Position numbers and translations under genes: made by a program. The notes beneath the pieces were generated by a model that ran no database searches, was not told where the DNA came from, and worked only from the letters and a program-made list of their open reading frames with translations. 64,000 nucleotides of DNA from Bacteroidota bacterium (GTDB lineage Bacteria > Bacteroidota > Bacteroidia > Chitinophagales > Chitinophagaceae), in assembly GCA_947451115.1 (NCBI GenBank), contig CANFXV010000004.1:1-64000 (forward strand). The letters are read 5' to 3'. Below, piece by piece: positions 46,474 through 56,168 of the stretch (positions are counted from its first letter, which is position 1; the number at the start of each line of letters is the position of its first letter).

Positions 46474-46508
46474 CGTAAAATAACAAAGCCATCTCTAATC
46501 GAGATGGC
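46474..46508 (-). terminator. Terminator downstream of tRNA-Pro
   Basis: On the minus strand GCCATCTC and GAGATGGC pair around five bases, followed by TTTGTTATTTT, 16 bases after the encoded CCA end of tRNA-Pro. Confidence 0.7.
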
Positions 46509-46523
46509 TGCTGTTTTCTTTTT

Positions 46524-46600
46524 TGGTCGGGTGAACAGGATTTGAACCTGCGACCACACGCCCCCCAGACGTGTACGCTACCGGACTGCGCTACCACCCG
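46524..46600 (-). tRNA. tRNA-Pro (anticodon GGG)
   Basis: 77 bases on the minus strand. The acceptor stem is CGGGTGG with TCACCCG, then ACCA, so the CCA end is encoded. The anticodon stem CACGT/GCGTG frames the loop CTGGGGG, giving GGG. The T-arm contains GGTTCAAATCC. It reads CCC and CCU codons. Confidence 0.92.
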
Positions 46601-46718
46601 ATGAGCCAATTTCATACCTATTTGGCTGATTTTGAACCTAAAAACTAAGGATTTTGGCTGCAAATATAACCCTAAATAGAAAAATGGAGGTATATTGCAT
46701 CAAAATATTATTGACCTG

Positions 46719-47984
46719 ATGACAATTCTTCTAAGACAAGTCAAAATTGCAGATCCAAGGTCGCCACACAACGGGTTGGTAAGGGACATTTTAATCAAAG
46801 ACGACAAGATCGATTCCATTGCTGAAAAATTTACTGGTAAAGCAGATCAAATAGTAGAACTTTCTAATGCTATTGTTAGTCCAGGTTTTGTAGATCCATT
46901 TGTACAATTCTGCGATCCTGGAATGGAACACAGAGAAACGCTAACGACCGGTGCGGCAGCTGCTCAAATGGGAGGCTTCACAACTGTATTTGCGCTACCC
47001 AATACACAACCTGTAGTAGACAATAAATCTCAAGTCACCTACATCAAACAACATAGTCAAGATTTACCCATACATGTTTTACCCATTGGTGCCTTATCTA
47101 AAAAAGTAGAAGGCAAAGACTTGGCAGAAATGATTGACATGCATTCTAATGGAGCAGTTGCCTTTAGTGATGGTTTATATCCAGTGCAGTCTACCCTATT
47201 ATTTTTAAAAGCACTTCAATATGTGAAAGCATTTGATGGTGTAGTCATTCAAATGCCGATTGATAAAAGCTTGGGAAGTTTGGGTTTGATGAACGAAGGA
47301 ATTTTATCTACTAAATTAGGTTTGCCCGGTATACCCGCTATCGCAGAAGAATTAATTATATCAAGAGACATTGAATTGTTAAAATACACGAATTCTAAAT
47401 TGCATATTACTGGGGTAAGTACCGCCAAAGGTATTGCGCTCATTACTGCAGCAAAAAAAGAAGGATTGAATCTTACCTGTAGTGTTACACCGTATCATTT
47501 ATTTTTTACTGAAGACGATTTGAAAGATTATGATACCTTGTTAAAAGTATTCCCTCCACTTCGCACTAAGCAAGATCAAAAAGCTTTGTTGATGGCAGTA
47601 GAATCAGGTATTGTGGATTGCATCAGCTCCCACCATATGCCACAGGATTGGGATGGCAAAACCATTGAATTTGAAAATGCTAAAGCAGGCATCGCCGCTA
47701 TTGAAACTAGCTTTGCTACAATTCATCACTTATTGCCAAAATTATCGGAGCAACGTTTTGCCGAATTATTTTCTACTAACGCTCGACATATTTTTGGATT
47801 AAATACTGCCACCATTGATGCTGGAGCCAATGCAGAGCTTACTATATTCAGTAAAAAAGAAATTACAAAACTTTCGAAATCAGCTTCAAAAAGTAAATCG
47901 GCCAATTCCCCTTTTTGGGACATTAGTTTAACAGGTAAAATTTTAGCTACCCTTACTAAAGGGAAAATCAATATCAATCATTAA
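46719..47984 (+). CDS. Dihydroorotase-like protein lacking metal ligands
   Basis: 421 residues from the ATG at 46719; the frame also opens at a TTG 24 bases earlier. The amidohydrolase fold and dihydroorotase-like blocks are clear (GFTTVFALPNTQPVVDN, FPPLRTKQDQKALL). The HxH metal motif is F61-V-Q63, the substrate Arg is C65, the PHH motif reads PYH (258-260), and the catalytic Asp of TDHAPH is H305. It is therefore probably inactive, like the PyrC' homologues that help ATCase assemble. pyrB lies 9 kb away. Confidence 0.85.
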   Translation: MTILLRQVKIADPRSPHNGLVRDILIKDDKIDSIAEKFTGKADQIVELSNAIVSPGFVDPFVQFCDPGMEHRETLTTGAAAAQMGGFTTVFALPNTQPVVDNKSQVTYIKQHSQDLPIHVLPIGALSKKVEGKDLAEMIDMHSNGAVAFSDGLYPVQSTLLFLKALQYVKAFDGVVIQMPIDKSLGSLGLMNEGILSTKLGLPGIPAIAEELIISRDIELLKYTNSKLHITGVSTAKGIALITAAKKEGLNLTCSVTPYHLFFTEDDLKDYDTLLKVFPPLRTKQDQKALLMAVESGIVDCISSHHMPQDWDGKTIEFENAKAGIAAIETSFATIHHLLPKLSEQRFAELFSTNARHIFGLNTATIDAGANAELTIFSKKEITKLSKSASKSKSANSPFWDISLTGKILATLTKGKININH

Positions 47985-47994
47985 TAACATCAAA

Positions 47995-48516
47995 ATGGAA
48001 ACTAAAGTAACTACACATATTGTTAAAGGGTTAATGTTAAGTGGTGTATCTATCATGTTTAGCATTGTCGTATATGTATTTAATTTGTATGAAATATCTT
48101 GGCTCAATTGGATCAATACAGCCATTTTAATGGGCGGGTTAATTTATGGTAATATTTTGTATGCCAACCAAAGCAACAATAATGTCACTTTTGGTAATTT
48201 GTTTGCACATGGTTTTAAAACCACTGCAGTGGTGATAGTCATTACTACTATATACACTTTCATTGCTTTCAAATTATTGTTTCCAGACATGATTGATAAA
48301 ATTCTTGATATGTCTAGAAAGCAAATGGAGAAAAATCCAAAGATGACCGATGAAATGATTGAACAAGCAATGACCATGACCAAGAAATTCTTTATGCCCT
48401 TTGCTATAGGCGGAACCATACTTGGCACTGGATTTATGGGTGCCATTGCTTCTTTAATTGGTGCAGGTATCGCTAAGAAAAATCCAGTAGATCCTTTCAA
48501 TACGCCTACTGCCTAA
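47995..48516 (+). CDS. DUF4199 membrane protein
   Basis: 173 residues with four hydrophobic segments (about 10-30, 36-56, 72-95 and 138-160) around a Lys/Met-rich amphipathic stretch (LDMSRKQMEKNPKMTDEM). It fits the Bacteroidota DUF4199 family, whose function is unknown. It starts 10 bases after the dihydroorotase-like gene and 9 bases before a GT2 gene, an order I recall as common in this phylum. It may aid the glycosyltransferase in the membrane (inference). Confidence 0.8.
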   Translation: METKVTTHIVKGLMLSGVSIMFSIVVYVFNLYEISWLNWINTAILMGGLIYGNILYANQSNNNVTFGNLFAHGFKTTAVVIVITTIYTFIAFKLLFPDMIDKILDMSRKQMEKNPKMTDEMIEQAMTMTKKFFMPFAIGGTILGTGFMGAIASLIGAGIAKKNPVDPFNTPTA

Positions 48517-48525
48517 TTTATACTT

Positions 48526-49476
48526 ATGCAAATTTCTGTTGTAATACCACTTTTGAACGAAGCCGATTCATTGCCTGAATTAATGCAATGGATACATCGT
48601 GTAATGGACGCCCACCATTTTACTTATGAAGTAATCATGGTGGATGATGGTAGTGATGACAATAGCTGGGAGACCATTGCAGGTTTAAGGGTTCAATACC
48701 CTAGTTTAAAAGGGATTAAATTTCAGCGCAATTATGGCAAGTCTGCAGCATTGAATGAAGGCTTTAAATTAGCGCAAGGCGATGTGGTGATTACCATGGA
48801 TGCCGATTTACAAGATTCTCCTGATGAGATTCCTGAGTTTTATGAAATGATTACAAAACAAGGATTTCATTTAGTAAGTGGATGGAAGAAAAAAAGATAT
48901 GACAATACTTTTACTAAAAATATTCCTTCTAAAATTTACAATGCAGTAGCAAGAAAAAGTTCTGGTATTGTTTTACACGACTTTAATTGTGGTATCAAAG
49001 CATATCAATTAAAAGTCATTAAAAGCATTGAAGTTTTTGGCGAAATGCATCGTTATATTCCTATCCTAGCTAAATGGGCTGGCTTTAAGAAAATTGGAGA
49101 AAAAGTAGTGGTGCATCAAGCTAGAAAATACGGAACGACTAAATTTGGATGGGAAAGATTTGTAAACGGTTTCTTGGACTTAATGACCATTCAATTTTTA
49201 TCAAAATTTGGGAAAAAGCCAATGCAACTTTTTGGATTGGTGGGTACTTTATTTTTCTTAATAGGTTTTGCAGCTTTTGGTACCATCATATTTGATAAGT
49301 TCATGAATCCTGAATATTCAGTGACCAATAAGCCCGCCTTCTTCATTGCCATTACCACCATGATCATTGGGGTACAATTATTTTTAGCAGGTTTTATTGC
49401 TGAATTGGTCAATAGAAATGCACCAGATAGAAACACTTATTTAGTGTCAGATAAAATTGGCTTCACGCATTCATAG
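48526..49476 (+). CDS. GT2 family glycosyltransferase, polyprenyl-linked type
   Basis: 316 residues. The GT-A domain starts QISVVIPLLNEADSLPEL, has VDDGSDDNSW near 41-50, and a metal-binding DxD in MDADLQDSPDE (residues 92-94). The C-terminal 90 residues hold two membrane helices (FGLVGTLFFLIGFAAFG; FFIAITTMIIGVQLFLAG). This DPM1/GtrB/ArnC-like design transfers a sugar to or from undecaprenyl phosphate. It heads the run of envelope-glycan genes up to gmhB. Confidence 0.88.
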   Translation: MQISVVIPLLNEADSLPELMQWIHRVMDAHHFTYEVIMVDDGSDDNSWETIAGLRVQYPSLKGIKFQRNYGKSAALNEGFKLAQGDVVITMDADLQDSPDEIPEFYEMITKQGFHLVSGWKKKRYDNTFTKNIPSKIYNAVARKSSGIVLHDFNCGIKAYQLKVIKSIEVFGEMHRYIPILAKWAGFKKIGEKVVVHQARKYGTTKFGWERFVNGFLDLMTIQFLSKFGKKPMQLFGLVGTLFFLIGFAAFGTIIFDKFMNPEYSVTNKPAFFIAITTMIIGVQLFLAGFIAELVNRNAPDRNTYLVSDKIGFTHS

Positions 49477-49490
49477 CCATCCCAAATTCA

Positions 49491-50612
49491 ATGAAAAAGA
49501 AAGTCATCATAATTGGACCGGCTTGGCCCTTGAGAGGTGGTTTAGCAACTTTTGACGAGCGTTTGGCCAAACAATTTTTATTGGAGGGGTATGAAGTGAC
49601 CATTTATACTTTCAGCTTACAATACCCTAACTTTTTATTTCCAGGAACTACACAGTTTTCCGCTGAACCAGCTCCTGCCAATTTAAACATTAAGGTTTGT
49701 ATCAATTCCATCAATCCATTCAATTGGTTCAAAATTGGCAATGAATTAAGAAAATTAAAGCCTGAGTATATTGTGGTTAGGTTCTGGATGCCTTTTTTTG
49801 GCCCCTGTTTAGGTACCATTCTTAGATTAGTTAAACGAAATAAAATCACGCAAAATATTTGTATTGCAGACAATATCATTCCACATGAAAAAAGATTAGG
49901 AGATACTTTACTTACAAAATATTTTATCCAACCTATTCATAGGTTCATCACAATGAGTGAATTAGTGAACAAGGATTTAGCCAGTTTCACTACTACCCCT
50001 TCGACCAATTTGGTGCATCCCATCTATGATAATTTCGGAGACATTTTATCTAAAGAGGAAGCCAGAAAACATTTACAGTTGCCTATCAATGATAAAATAA
50101 TTTTGTTTTTTGGCTTCATAAGAAAATATAAGGGATTAGACTTATTATTAGAAGCAATGAATGATGCAAGAATAAAAGGCGCTCATATCAAATTACTGAT
50201 TGCTGGTGAATATTATGATGATCCTAATTTTTACAATGAAATCATACAAGAATACCAACTTCAAGATTCGCTTTTTTTAAGCACAATTTTTATCAATGAC
50301 AGCGAAGTAAAATATTATTTATGTGCTGCAGATTTTGTGATTCAACCCTATAGATCTGCCACCCAAAGTGGCGTAACCCCTTTGGCCTATCATTTTGAGA
50401 AACCCATGTTGGTGACCAATATTGGTGGCCTACCCAATTTGGTTCCACATTTAGAAGTGGGTGTTGTTACAGCACCCAATCCAACCGCTATTGCAACGGG
50501 TATTATGACCTTGTATGAATTAGGCGAAACCCATTTTTTAAAGCATCTTTGTGAAGAAAAAAAGAAGTACAGTTGGGACAAACTCACTGCCGCTATCTTA
50601 CAAAAAAATTAA
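49491..50612 (+). CDS. GT4-like (group 1) glycosyltransferase
   Basis: 373 residues with a GT-B fold. The N-terminal domain starts KKVIIIGPAWPLRGGLATFDERLA, where the glycine-rich stretch follows the first strand. The C-terminal domain has ILFFGFIRKYKGLDLLLEAM, then ATQSGVTPLAYHFEKPMLVT and NIGGLPNLV, the donor-binding E-x7-E region in variant form. The donor and acceptor are not known; the next four genes make GDP-heptose, which is a candidate donor. Confidence 0.85.
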   Translation: MKKKVIIIGPAWPLRGGLATFDERLAKQFLLEGYEVTIYTFSLQYPNFLFPGTTQFSAEPAPANLNIKVCINSINPFNWFKIGNELRKLKPEYIVVRFWMPFFGPCLGTILRLVKRNKITQNICIADNIIPHEKRLGDTLLTKYFIQPIHRFITMSELVNKDLASFTTTPSTNLVHPIYDNFGDILSKEEARKHLQLPINDKIILFFGFIRKYKGLDLLLEAMNDARIKGAHIKLLIAGEYYDDPNFYNEIIQEYQLQDSLFLSTIFINDSEVKYYLCAADFVIQPYRSATQSGVTPLAYHFEKPMLVTNIGGLPNLVPHLEVGVVTAPNPTAIATGIMTLYELGETHFLKHLCEEKKKYSWDKLTAAILQKN

Positions 50613-50621
50613 GTAGTCAAC

Positions 50622-51650
50622 ATGCTGTTTAGAAGTAAAGCCCCTTTAAGAATTGGACTCGCTGGCGGAGGAACAGATGTAAGTCCTTATAGCGATGAAT
50701 TTGGTGGTGTTATTTTAAATGTGACTTTATCCCTATACGCACATACCACCATTGAGTTATTAGAGGAGCCTATTATTGTCCTAGAATCTATAGATAAAAA
50801 CGAAACCCAAAGTTTTGAATTAACCAACCATCTTCCTATTGATGGCCAATTGGATTTAGTTAAAGGAGTTTACAACCGTATTCAAAAAGATTATCCCTTT
50901 GCTTTAAGAGGATTTAAAATTTCTACTAAGGTAGATGCACCAGCTGGAAGTGGCTTAGGGACATCTTCTACTTTAGTAGTTTCAATTTTGGGTGCCTTTA
51001 AAGAAATGTTGAAATTCAAATTGAATGAATATGAAATAGCACATTATGCTTATGAAATAGAGCGCGTAGACCTAGCCTTGGCAGGTGGTAAACAGGATCA
51101 ATACGCAGCCACTTTCGGTGGTTTTAATTTTATGGAATTTTCATCCAACAATAAAGTGATTGTGAATCCATTGCGCATTCGTCAGGATTACATCAACGAA
51201 TTAGAAAACAATTTGGTTTTATATTTTACTTCCTCTACTAGAGAGTCTGCTACCATCATTAAAGAACAACAAAAGAATGTAGTAGAAAAGAATGTCAAAA
51301 GCATCGAAGCCATGCATCATTTAAAAGATCAAGCAAAACGAATGAAAGAGGCATTGTTGATGGGAAAGATTGATACCATTGGTGAAATATTAGATTATGG
51401 CTTTCAACAAAAAAAAGACATGGCTTCCAATATCTCCAATGAAAGAATTGAAGACATCTATCAACAAGTTAAAAAGGCAGGTGCCACAGGAGGTAAAATT
51501 AGTGGCGCTGGCGGTGGTGGATTTATGATATTTTACTGTCCAAAAAATACTAAACATAAAGTAATAGAGACTTTGGAAAATTTAGGTGGAACCATCAAAC
51601 AATACAGTTTTACTGAACATGGATTAACCACTTGGACCATTTCAGATTAA
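50622..51650 (+). CDS. hddA: D-glycero-alpha-D-manno-heptose 7-phosphate kinase
   Basis: 342 residues of the GHMP kinase family. It phosphorylates D-glycero-alpha-D-manno-heptose 7-phosphate at C1. The N-terminal KAPLRIGLAGGGTDVSPYSD is the HddA hallmark, the GHMP loop is APAGSGLGTSSTL near 107-119, and the C-terminal GGKISGAGGGGFMIFYC is typical. It is the first of four GDP-heptose genes in a row, starting 9 bases after the GT4 gene. Confidence 0.92.
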   Translation: MLFRSKAPLRIGLAGGGTDVSPYSDEFGGVILNVTLSLYAHTTIELLEEPIIVLESIDKNETQSFELTNHLPIDGQLDLVKGVYNRIQKDYPFALRGFKISTKVDAPAGSGLGTSSTLVVSILGAFKEMLKFKLNEYEIAHYAYEIERVDLALAGGKQDQYAATFGGFNFMEFSSNNKVIVNPLRIRQDYINELENNLVLYFTSSTRESATIIKEQQKNVVEKNVKSIEAMHHLKDQAKRMKEALLMGKIDTIGEILDYGFQQKKDMASNISNERIEDIYQQVKKAGATGGKISGAGGGGFMIFYCPKNTKHKVIETLENLGGTIKQYSFTEHGLTTWTISD

Positions 51651-51681
51651 TCTATTTATCTTTACTTAGAAATCAATAAGC

Positions 51682-52257
51682 ATGAGTACAAAAATTAATG
51701 AAATTATAGCCGCTTCTATCGAAGTTAAAAGTCAAATCTTACAAGATGCGCAATTTTCAGCCACCATCGAAAAAGCCATTGTTTTAATTACTGAAGCCTT
51801 TCAAAGAGGCAATAGTGTTTATTTTGCAGGGAATGGTGGCAGTGCGGCTGATGCACAACATTTGGCTGCGGAATTTTCTGGCCGTTTTTACAAGGATCGT
51901 AAAGCATTACCTTCTGAAGCCTTGCATTGCAATACTTCTTATTTAACCGCAGTGGCCAATGATTATAGTTATGAGGTCATTTATTCAAGATTGATTGAAG
52001 GTTTAGCCAAACCAGGAGATGTATTGGTGGGCATTAGTACCTCAGGCAATTCTGGAAACATTGTGAAAGCCTTTGAAAAATGTAGGGAATTAAAAGTAAG
52101 TACCATCGGATTCACAGGAGCTCATGGTGGTAAGATGAAAGAGCTAAGTGATTTACTTTTAAATGTACCCTCAACAGATACCCCAAGAATTCAAGAGTCA
52201 CATATTTTGATTGGGCACATCATTTGTGAATTGGTAGAGAAAAACATTTTTGGTTAA
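51682..52257 (+). CDS. gmhA: Sedoheptulose-7-phosphate isomerase
   Basis: 191 residues with a SIS fold. It turns sedoheptulose 7-phosphate into D-glycero-D-manno-heptose 7-phosphate. GNGGSAADAQHLAAEFSGRF spans residues ~51-70 and GISTSGNSGNIVKAFE follows near 113. The stop TAA overlaps the ATG of hddC by one base, implying coupled translation. Confidence 0.94.
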   Translation: MSTKINEIIAASIEVKSQILQDAQFSATIEKAIVLITEAFQRGNSVYFAGNGGSAADAQHLAAEFSGRFYKDRKALPSEALHCNTSYLTAVANDYSYEVIYSRLIEGLAKPGDVLVGISTSGNSGNIVKAFEKCRELKVSTIGFTGAHGGKMKELSDLLLNVPSTDTPRIQESHILIGHIICELVEKNIFG

Positions 52258-52943
52258 TGGAAGCCATTGTATTAGCTGGCGGATTGGGTACAAGATTAAG
52301 ATCGGTGGTTCCTGATTTGCCCAAATGTATGGCCCCTATTAATGGTATTCCTTTTTTAGCATATTTAATTGATCATTTAACTGCGCAAGGCGTGACCCAT
52401 TTTGTATTTGCGCTTGGCTATAAATCTGATGAATTCTTAGATTTTTTAAACGCTAAACTTCCTCAAAATAATTTTAGCATTGTCATTGAAGAAGAACCCT
52501 TGGGTACTGGAGGAGCCATTAAGTTAGCTATGGGCAAAACAAGTGCAGAAAATATTATTGCATTAAATGGAGATAGTTTATATAAATTAGACTTAACGCA
52601 GTTGATGCATTTTCATCAAGTCAATCATTCCCATTGTACCTTGGCATTAAAACCCATGCAATCATTTGAAAGGTATGGTTCGGTAGAAATTAATGAACAT
52701 TCCAATATTGTTTCTTTTAAAGAAAAACAATTTATGGAAAATGGACTAATCAATGGCGGAGTATATGCCATCCATGTGGCTTCTTTTTTAGCCCTACCCT
52801 TGCCTACTAAATTTTCTTTAGAAAAAGATTATCTAGAAAAATATGCGCAAGATTTTAAATTTTATGGAAATGTTCAAGAAGCCTATTTTATTGATATTGG
52901 CATTCCCGAAGATTATGCCAAAGCACAAATTGAATTTAAATAA
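52257..52943 (+). CDS. hddC: D-glycero-alpha-D-manno-heptose 1-phosphate guanylyltransferase
   Basis: 228 residues of a nucleotidyltransferase: L6-AGGLGTRL14 and PKCMAPI (22-28) bind the nucleotide, NGDSLY near 102 holds the metal Asp, and GGVYAIH and EKDYLEKY follow. Alone it could pass for another sugar nucleotidyltransferase, but its place between gmhA and gmhB with hddA before points to the GDP-heptose pathway. Confidence 0.88.
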   Translation: MEAIVLAGGLGTRLRSVVPDLPKCMAPINGIPFLAYLIDHLTAQGVTHFVFALGYKSDEFLDFLNAKLPQNNFSIVIEEEPLGTGGAIKLAMGKTSAENIIALNGDSLYKLDLTQLMHFHQVNHSHCTLALKPMQSFERYGSVEINEHSNIVSFKEKQFMENGLINGGVYAIHVASFLALPLPTKFSLEKDYLEKYAQDFKFYGNVQEAYFIDIGIPEDYAKAQIEFK

Positions 52944-52948
52944 ATAAC

Positions 52949-53497
52949 ATGTTTGATATTAAAGACATAGATCAAAGTTGGACTTTATTTTTAGATAGAG
53001 ATGGGGTCATTAATTTTGAACAACGCAATGATTATGTGAAACATTGGGGGGAATTCAAGTTTTACAAGGAGAGTTTAGCGGCCCTACCCATTTTAGCCAA
53101 TCAATTTTCTACCATTGTTATTACGACCAATCAAAAAGGAGTAAGTAAAGGTTTGATGACAGAAGCTGATTTGATCCATATTCATCAAAATATGGTGATC
53201 GAAATAAATAAAGTGGGCGGAAGAATCGATCATATATTTTATTGTACCGATTTTGACAACGAATCTTATAATAGAAAACCACAACCTGGGATGGCTTTTC
53301 AAGCCAAGGAGCAAATTCCTACTATTGATTTTGCAAAGTCAATTATGGTAGGTAATAGAACCAGCGATATGGAATTTGGAAGAAATGCAGGACTGCATAC
53401 GGTGTTTTTAGCTACTACCCATCCGGAGACTGCATTCCCCGATCCAAGCATTGATTACAGATTCAATCACTTATTGGAATTTGCGGAAGCTTTATAA
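52949..53497 (+). CDS. gmhB: D-glycero-D-manno-heptose 1,7-bisphosphate 7-phosphatase
   Basis: 182 residues of a HAD phosphatase with D16-x-D18 in LFLDRDGVIN, TTNQKGVSKGLM near 52-63 and KSIMVGNRTSDMEFGRNAG near 130-148. The zinc-binding cysteine cluster of E. coli GmhB is not visible (only FYCTD), so it is the Cys-poor form. It completes hddA-gmhA-hddC-gmhB and converges on lepA with 2 bases between the stop codons. Confidence 0.9.
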   Translation: MFDIKDIDQSWTLFLDRDGVINFEQRNDYVKHWGEFKFYKESLAALPILANQFSTIVITTNQKGVSKGLMTEADLIHIHQNMVIEINKVGGRIDHIFYCTDFDNESYNRKPQPGMAFQAKEQIPTIDFAKSIMVGNRTSDMEFGRNAGLHTVFLATTHPETAFPDPSIDYRFNHLLEFAEAL

Positions 53498-53499
53498 AC

Positions 53500-55284
53500 C
53501 TAGTCTAATTTAAGTACCGCTAAGAATGCTTCTTGTGGAATTTCCACATTACCAATCTGACGCATTCTCTTCTTACCTTCTTTTTGCTTCTCTAATAATT
53601 TACGCTTACGGCTAATATCACCACCATAACATTTAGCGGTCACATCCTTACGCATGGCAGATATATTTTCTCTAGCCACTACTTTGGCACCAATGGCAGC
53701 TTGAATTGCAATTTGGAATTGTTGTTTGGTTAAAAGCTCTTTTAACTTTTCACAAAGTCTACGACCAAAATCGGAAGCCTTGCCTCTATGTATTAAAGCA
53801 CTTAAGGCATCTACTTTTTCTCCATTCAATAAAATATCCATCTTCACAATATCGGCGTCTCTAAATCCAATTTGAGAATAATCAAATGATGCATAGCCTC
53901 TTGTTTGACTTTTTAATTTATCATAAAAATCAAATACAATTTCTGTCATCGGCATTTCAAAGATTAATTCCACCCTAGTTGGTGTCAAATAACTTTGATT
54001 CATTAAAATTCCACGCTTACTTAAACAAAGTGTAATGATATTACCAATATAGTCAGGAGAAGTAATAATTTGCGCACGAATATAAGGCTCTTCAATATGC
54101 TCAATTTTTACAGGATCGGGCATTTCAGAAGGGTTGTTCACGATTATTTTTTCACCTCTTGTCGTATAGGCAATAAAACTTACGTTAGGAACAGTGGTAA
54201 TTACGGTTTGATTAAACTCTCTTTCTAAACGCTCTTGGATAATTTCCATATGCAGCAATCCTAAGAAGCCGCATCTAAAACCAAAACCCAATGCCTGAGA
54301 TGTTTCTAATTCGAATGTTAAAGAAGCGTCGTTCAATTGTAATTTTTCCATACAATCTCTTAACTCTTCAAACTCATCGGTGTTCACTGGATAAATTCCT
54401 GCAAATACCATGGGTTTAACTTCTTCAAAACCATTGATCATTTCACCTGGGTTATTCGCCAAGGTAATGGTATCTCCTACTTTAACTTCTTTAGCCACTT
54501 TAATCCCAGTTATAATATAGCCCACATCTCCTGCTCTCACTTCAGCCTTGGGGGTCATGGCTAATTTTAATACACCTACTTCATCTGCATTGTAATCTCT
54601 TCCCGATGCCACAAAACGAATTTTATCATTCTTCTTTAATACCCCATTCATAATACGGTAGTATACAATAATACCACGGAAGCTATTAAAGACACTATCA
54701 AAAATTAAGGCTTGTAGTGGTGCTTCCGGATCTCCTACTGGAGCTGGAATCCTTTCTGCAATGGCTTGTAAAATTTCTTCAATACCAATACCTGATCTTC
54801 CACTTGCTAGTAAAATATCTTCTTGCTTACAGCCTATTAATTCAATAATTTGATCGGTGACTTCTGGAATTTTGGCCCCATCCATATCAATCTTATTGAT
54901 CACTGGTATAATTTCTAAATTATTTTCCAATGCTAAATATAAATTGCTAATCGTTTGTGCTTGTATACCTTGAGAGGCATCTACTAATAATAAAGCCCCT
55001 TCGCAAGCAGCTAAGGCTCTACTTACTTCATAACTAAAGTCAACATGACCAGGTGTATCAATTAAATTATAGGTATAGGTGGTGCCTTTATGTATATAAT
55101 TAATTTGAATCGCGTGACTTTTAATGGTAATCCCTTTTTCACGCTCCAAATCCATATCATCCAAAACCTGATTCATCATTTCACGTTCGGTGATCGTTTT
55201 AGTATGTTCTAATAAACGATCGGCCAAGGTACTTTTACCGTGATCGATGTGTGCGATGATACAAAAATTTCTAATATTCTTCAT
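53500..55284 (-). CDS. lepA: Elongation factor 4 (LepA)
   Basis: 594 residues, the usual length. This ribosomal GTPase back-translocates or helps initiation and 30S assembly under stress. G1 is A11-HIDHGKST19; [16 protein letters not shown] (G3) and NKIDMDGA (G4) follow. The C-terminal domain special to LepA is present ([21 protein letters not shown]), which separates it from EF-G. tpiA lies 22 bases upstream on the same strand. Confidence 0.97.
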   Translation of the reverse strand: MKNIRNFCIIAHIDHGKSTLADRLLEHTKTITEREMMNQVLDDMDLEREKGITIKSHAIQINYIHKGTTYTYNLIDTPGHVDFSYEVSRALAACEGALLLVDASQGIQAQTISNLYLALENNLEIIPVINKIDMDGAKIPEVTDQIIELIGCKQEDILLASGRSGIGIEEILQAIAERIPAPVGDPEAPLQALIFDSVFNSFRGIIVYYRIMNGVLKKNDKIRFVASGRDYNADEVGVLKLAMTPKAEVRAGDVGYIITGIKVAKEVKVGDTITLANNPGEMINGFEEVKPMVFAGIYPVNTDEFEELRDCMEKLQLNDASLTFELETSQALGFGFRCGFLGLLHMEIIQERLEREFNQTVITTVPNVSFIAYTTRGEKIIVNNPSEMPDPVKIEHIEEPYIRAQIITSPDYIGNIITLCLSKRGILMNQSYLTPTRVELIFEMPMTEIVFDFYDKLKSQTRGYASFDYSQIGFRDADIVKMDILLNGEKVDALSALIHRGKASDFGRRLCEKLKELLTKQQFQIAIQAAIGAKVVARENISAMRKDVTAKCYGGDISRKRKLLEKQKEGKKRMRQIGNVEIPQEAFLAVLKLD

Positions 55285-55306
55285 GTAAGTGAAACTAGGC
55301 TTTTAA

Positions 55307-56068
55307 TTAAGAAAGTGCGTTGATGATCGCAGTAAATTCAGTAGTTACTAAAGAGGCACCCCCTACTAATCCTCCATCCACATCTGTTTGAGAGAATATT
55401 TCTTTTGCATTAGCAGCTTTTACACTTCCACCATACAATATAGAAATTTCATTCGCTACTGCTTCGCCATATTTTGCAGCAAAACAGGTTCTAATGTAGG
55501 CATGAATTTCTTGTGCTTGTTCACTGCTTGCTGTTTTACCAGTACCAATGGCCCAAATAGGTTCATAGGCAATCACTACTTTTACGATAGCTTCTGCAGA
55601 TAAATGAAACAAAGAATTTTTTAATTGCGCTTCTACAAATGCATTTTGAGTTGCAGCTTCTCTAATAGATAAAGGTTCTCCGCAACAAAATATAGGGGTA
55701 CTGCCAATAGCTAAAATTGCATTTACTTTTTCTGCTAATAAAGCGTCTGACTCAGCAAAATATTCACGACGCTCAGAATGTCCTACTATAATATGCTTCA
55801 CGCCTATTGATTGCAACATGGAAGCTGAAACTTCACCCGTATAAGCACCAGCTTCTTTTTGGTGACAATTTTGAGCAGCTACATAAAAATTGGTATGATT
55901 GGCAAGCTTTGCTAAAGCTAATGGAATATATATGGCAGGCACTGCAAAAATAGCTTCTTGATGCGCCTCTAAATTAGGGGCACTAGCTACTAATTCGTTT
56001 AATAAGGTCTCTGCTTGAGCAAGAGATAAGTTCATTTTCCAGTTGGCTGCGGCTATTTGTTTTCTCAT
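55307..56068 (-). CDS. tpiA: Triosephosphate isomerase
   Basis: 253 residues. It interconverts dihydroxyacetone phosphate and glyceraldehyde 3-phosphate. The catalytic residues are Lys11 (AANWKMN), His97 (VGHSERR) and Glu169 (AYEPIWAIGTG); LYGGSVKAAN binds phosphate. A TACCTTCG element lies 45 bases before the start. Probably co-transcribed with lepA. Confidence 0.97.
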   Translation of the reverse strand: MRKQIAAANWKMNLSLAQAETLLNELVASAPNLEAHQEAIFAVPAIYIPLALAKLANHTNFYVAAQNCHQKEAGAYTGEVSASMLQSIGVKHIIVGHSERREYFAESDALLAEKVNAILAIGSTPIFCCGEPLSIREAATQNAFVEAQLKNSLFHLSAEAIVKVVIAYEPIWAIGTGKTASSEQAQEIHAYIRTCFAAKYGEAVANEISILYGGSVKAANAKEIFSQTDVDGGLVGGASLVTTEFTAIINALS

Positions 56069-56168
56069 AAAATGGTCAAAATGGATTAAATAATGGCTAT
56101 TGATTTAGCGCTGCGAAGGTAATCAAATTTTGGGGCCAAAATCTGCAATTTTGCTTTCTGTTTAAGCT

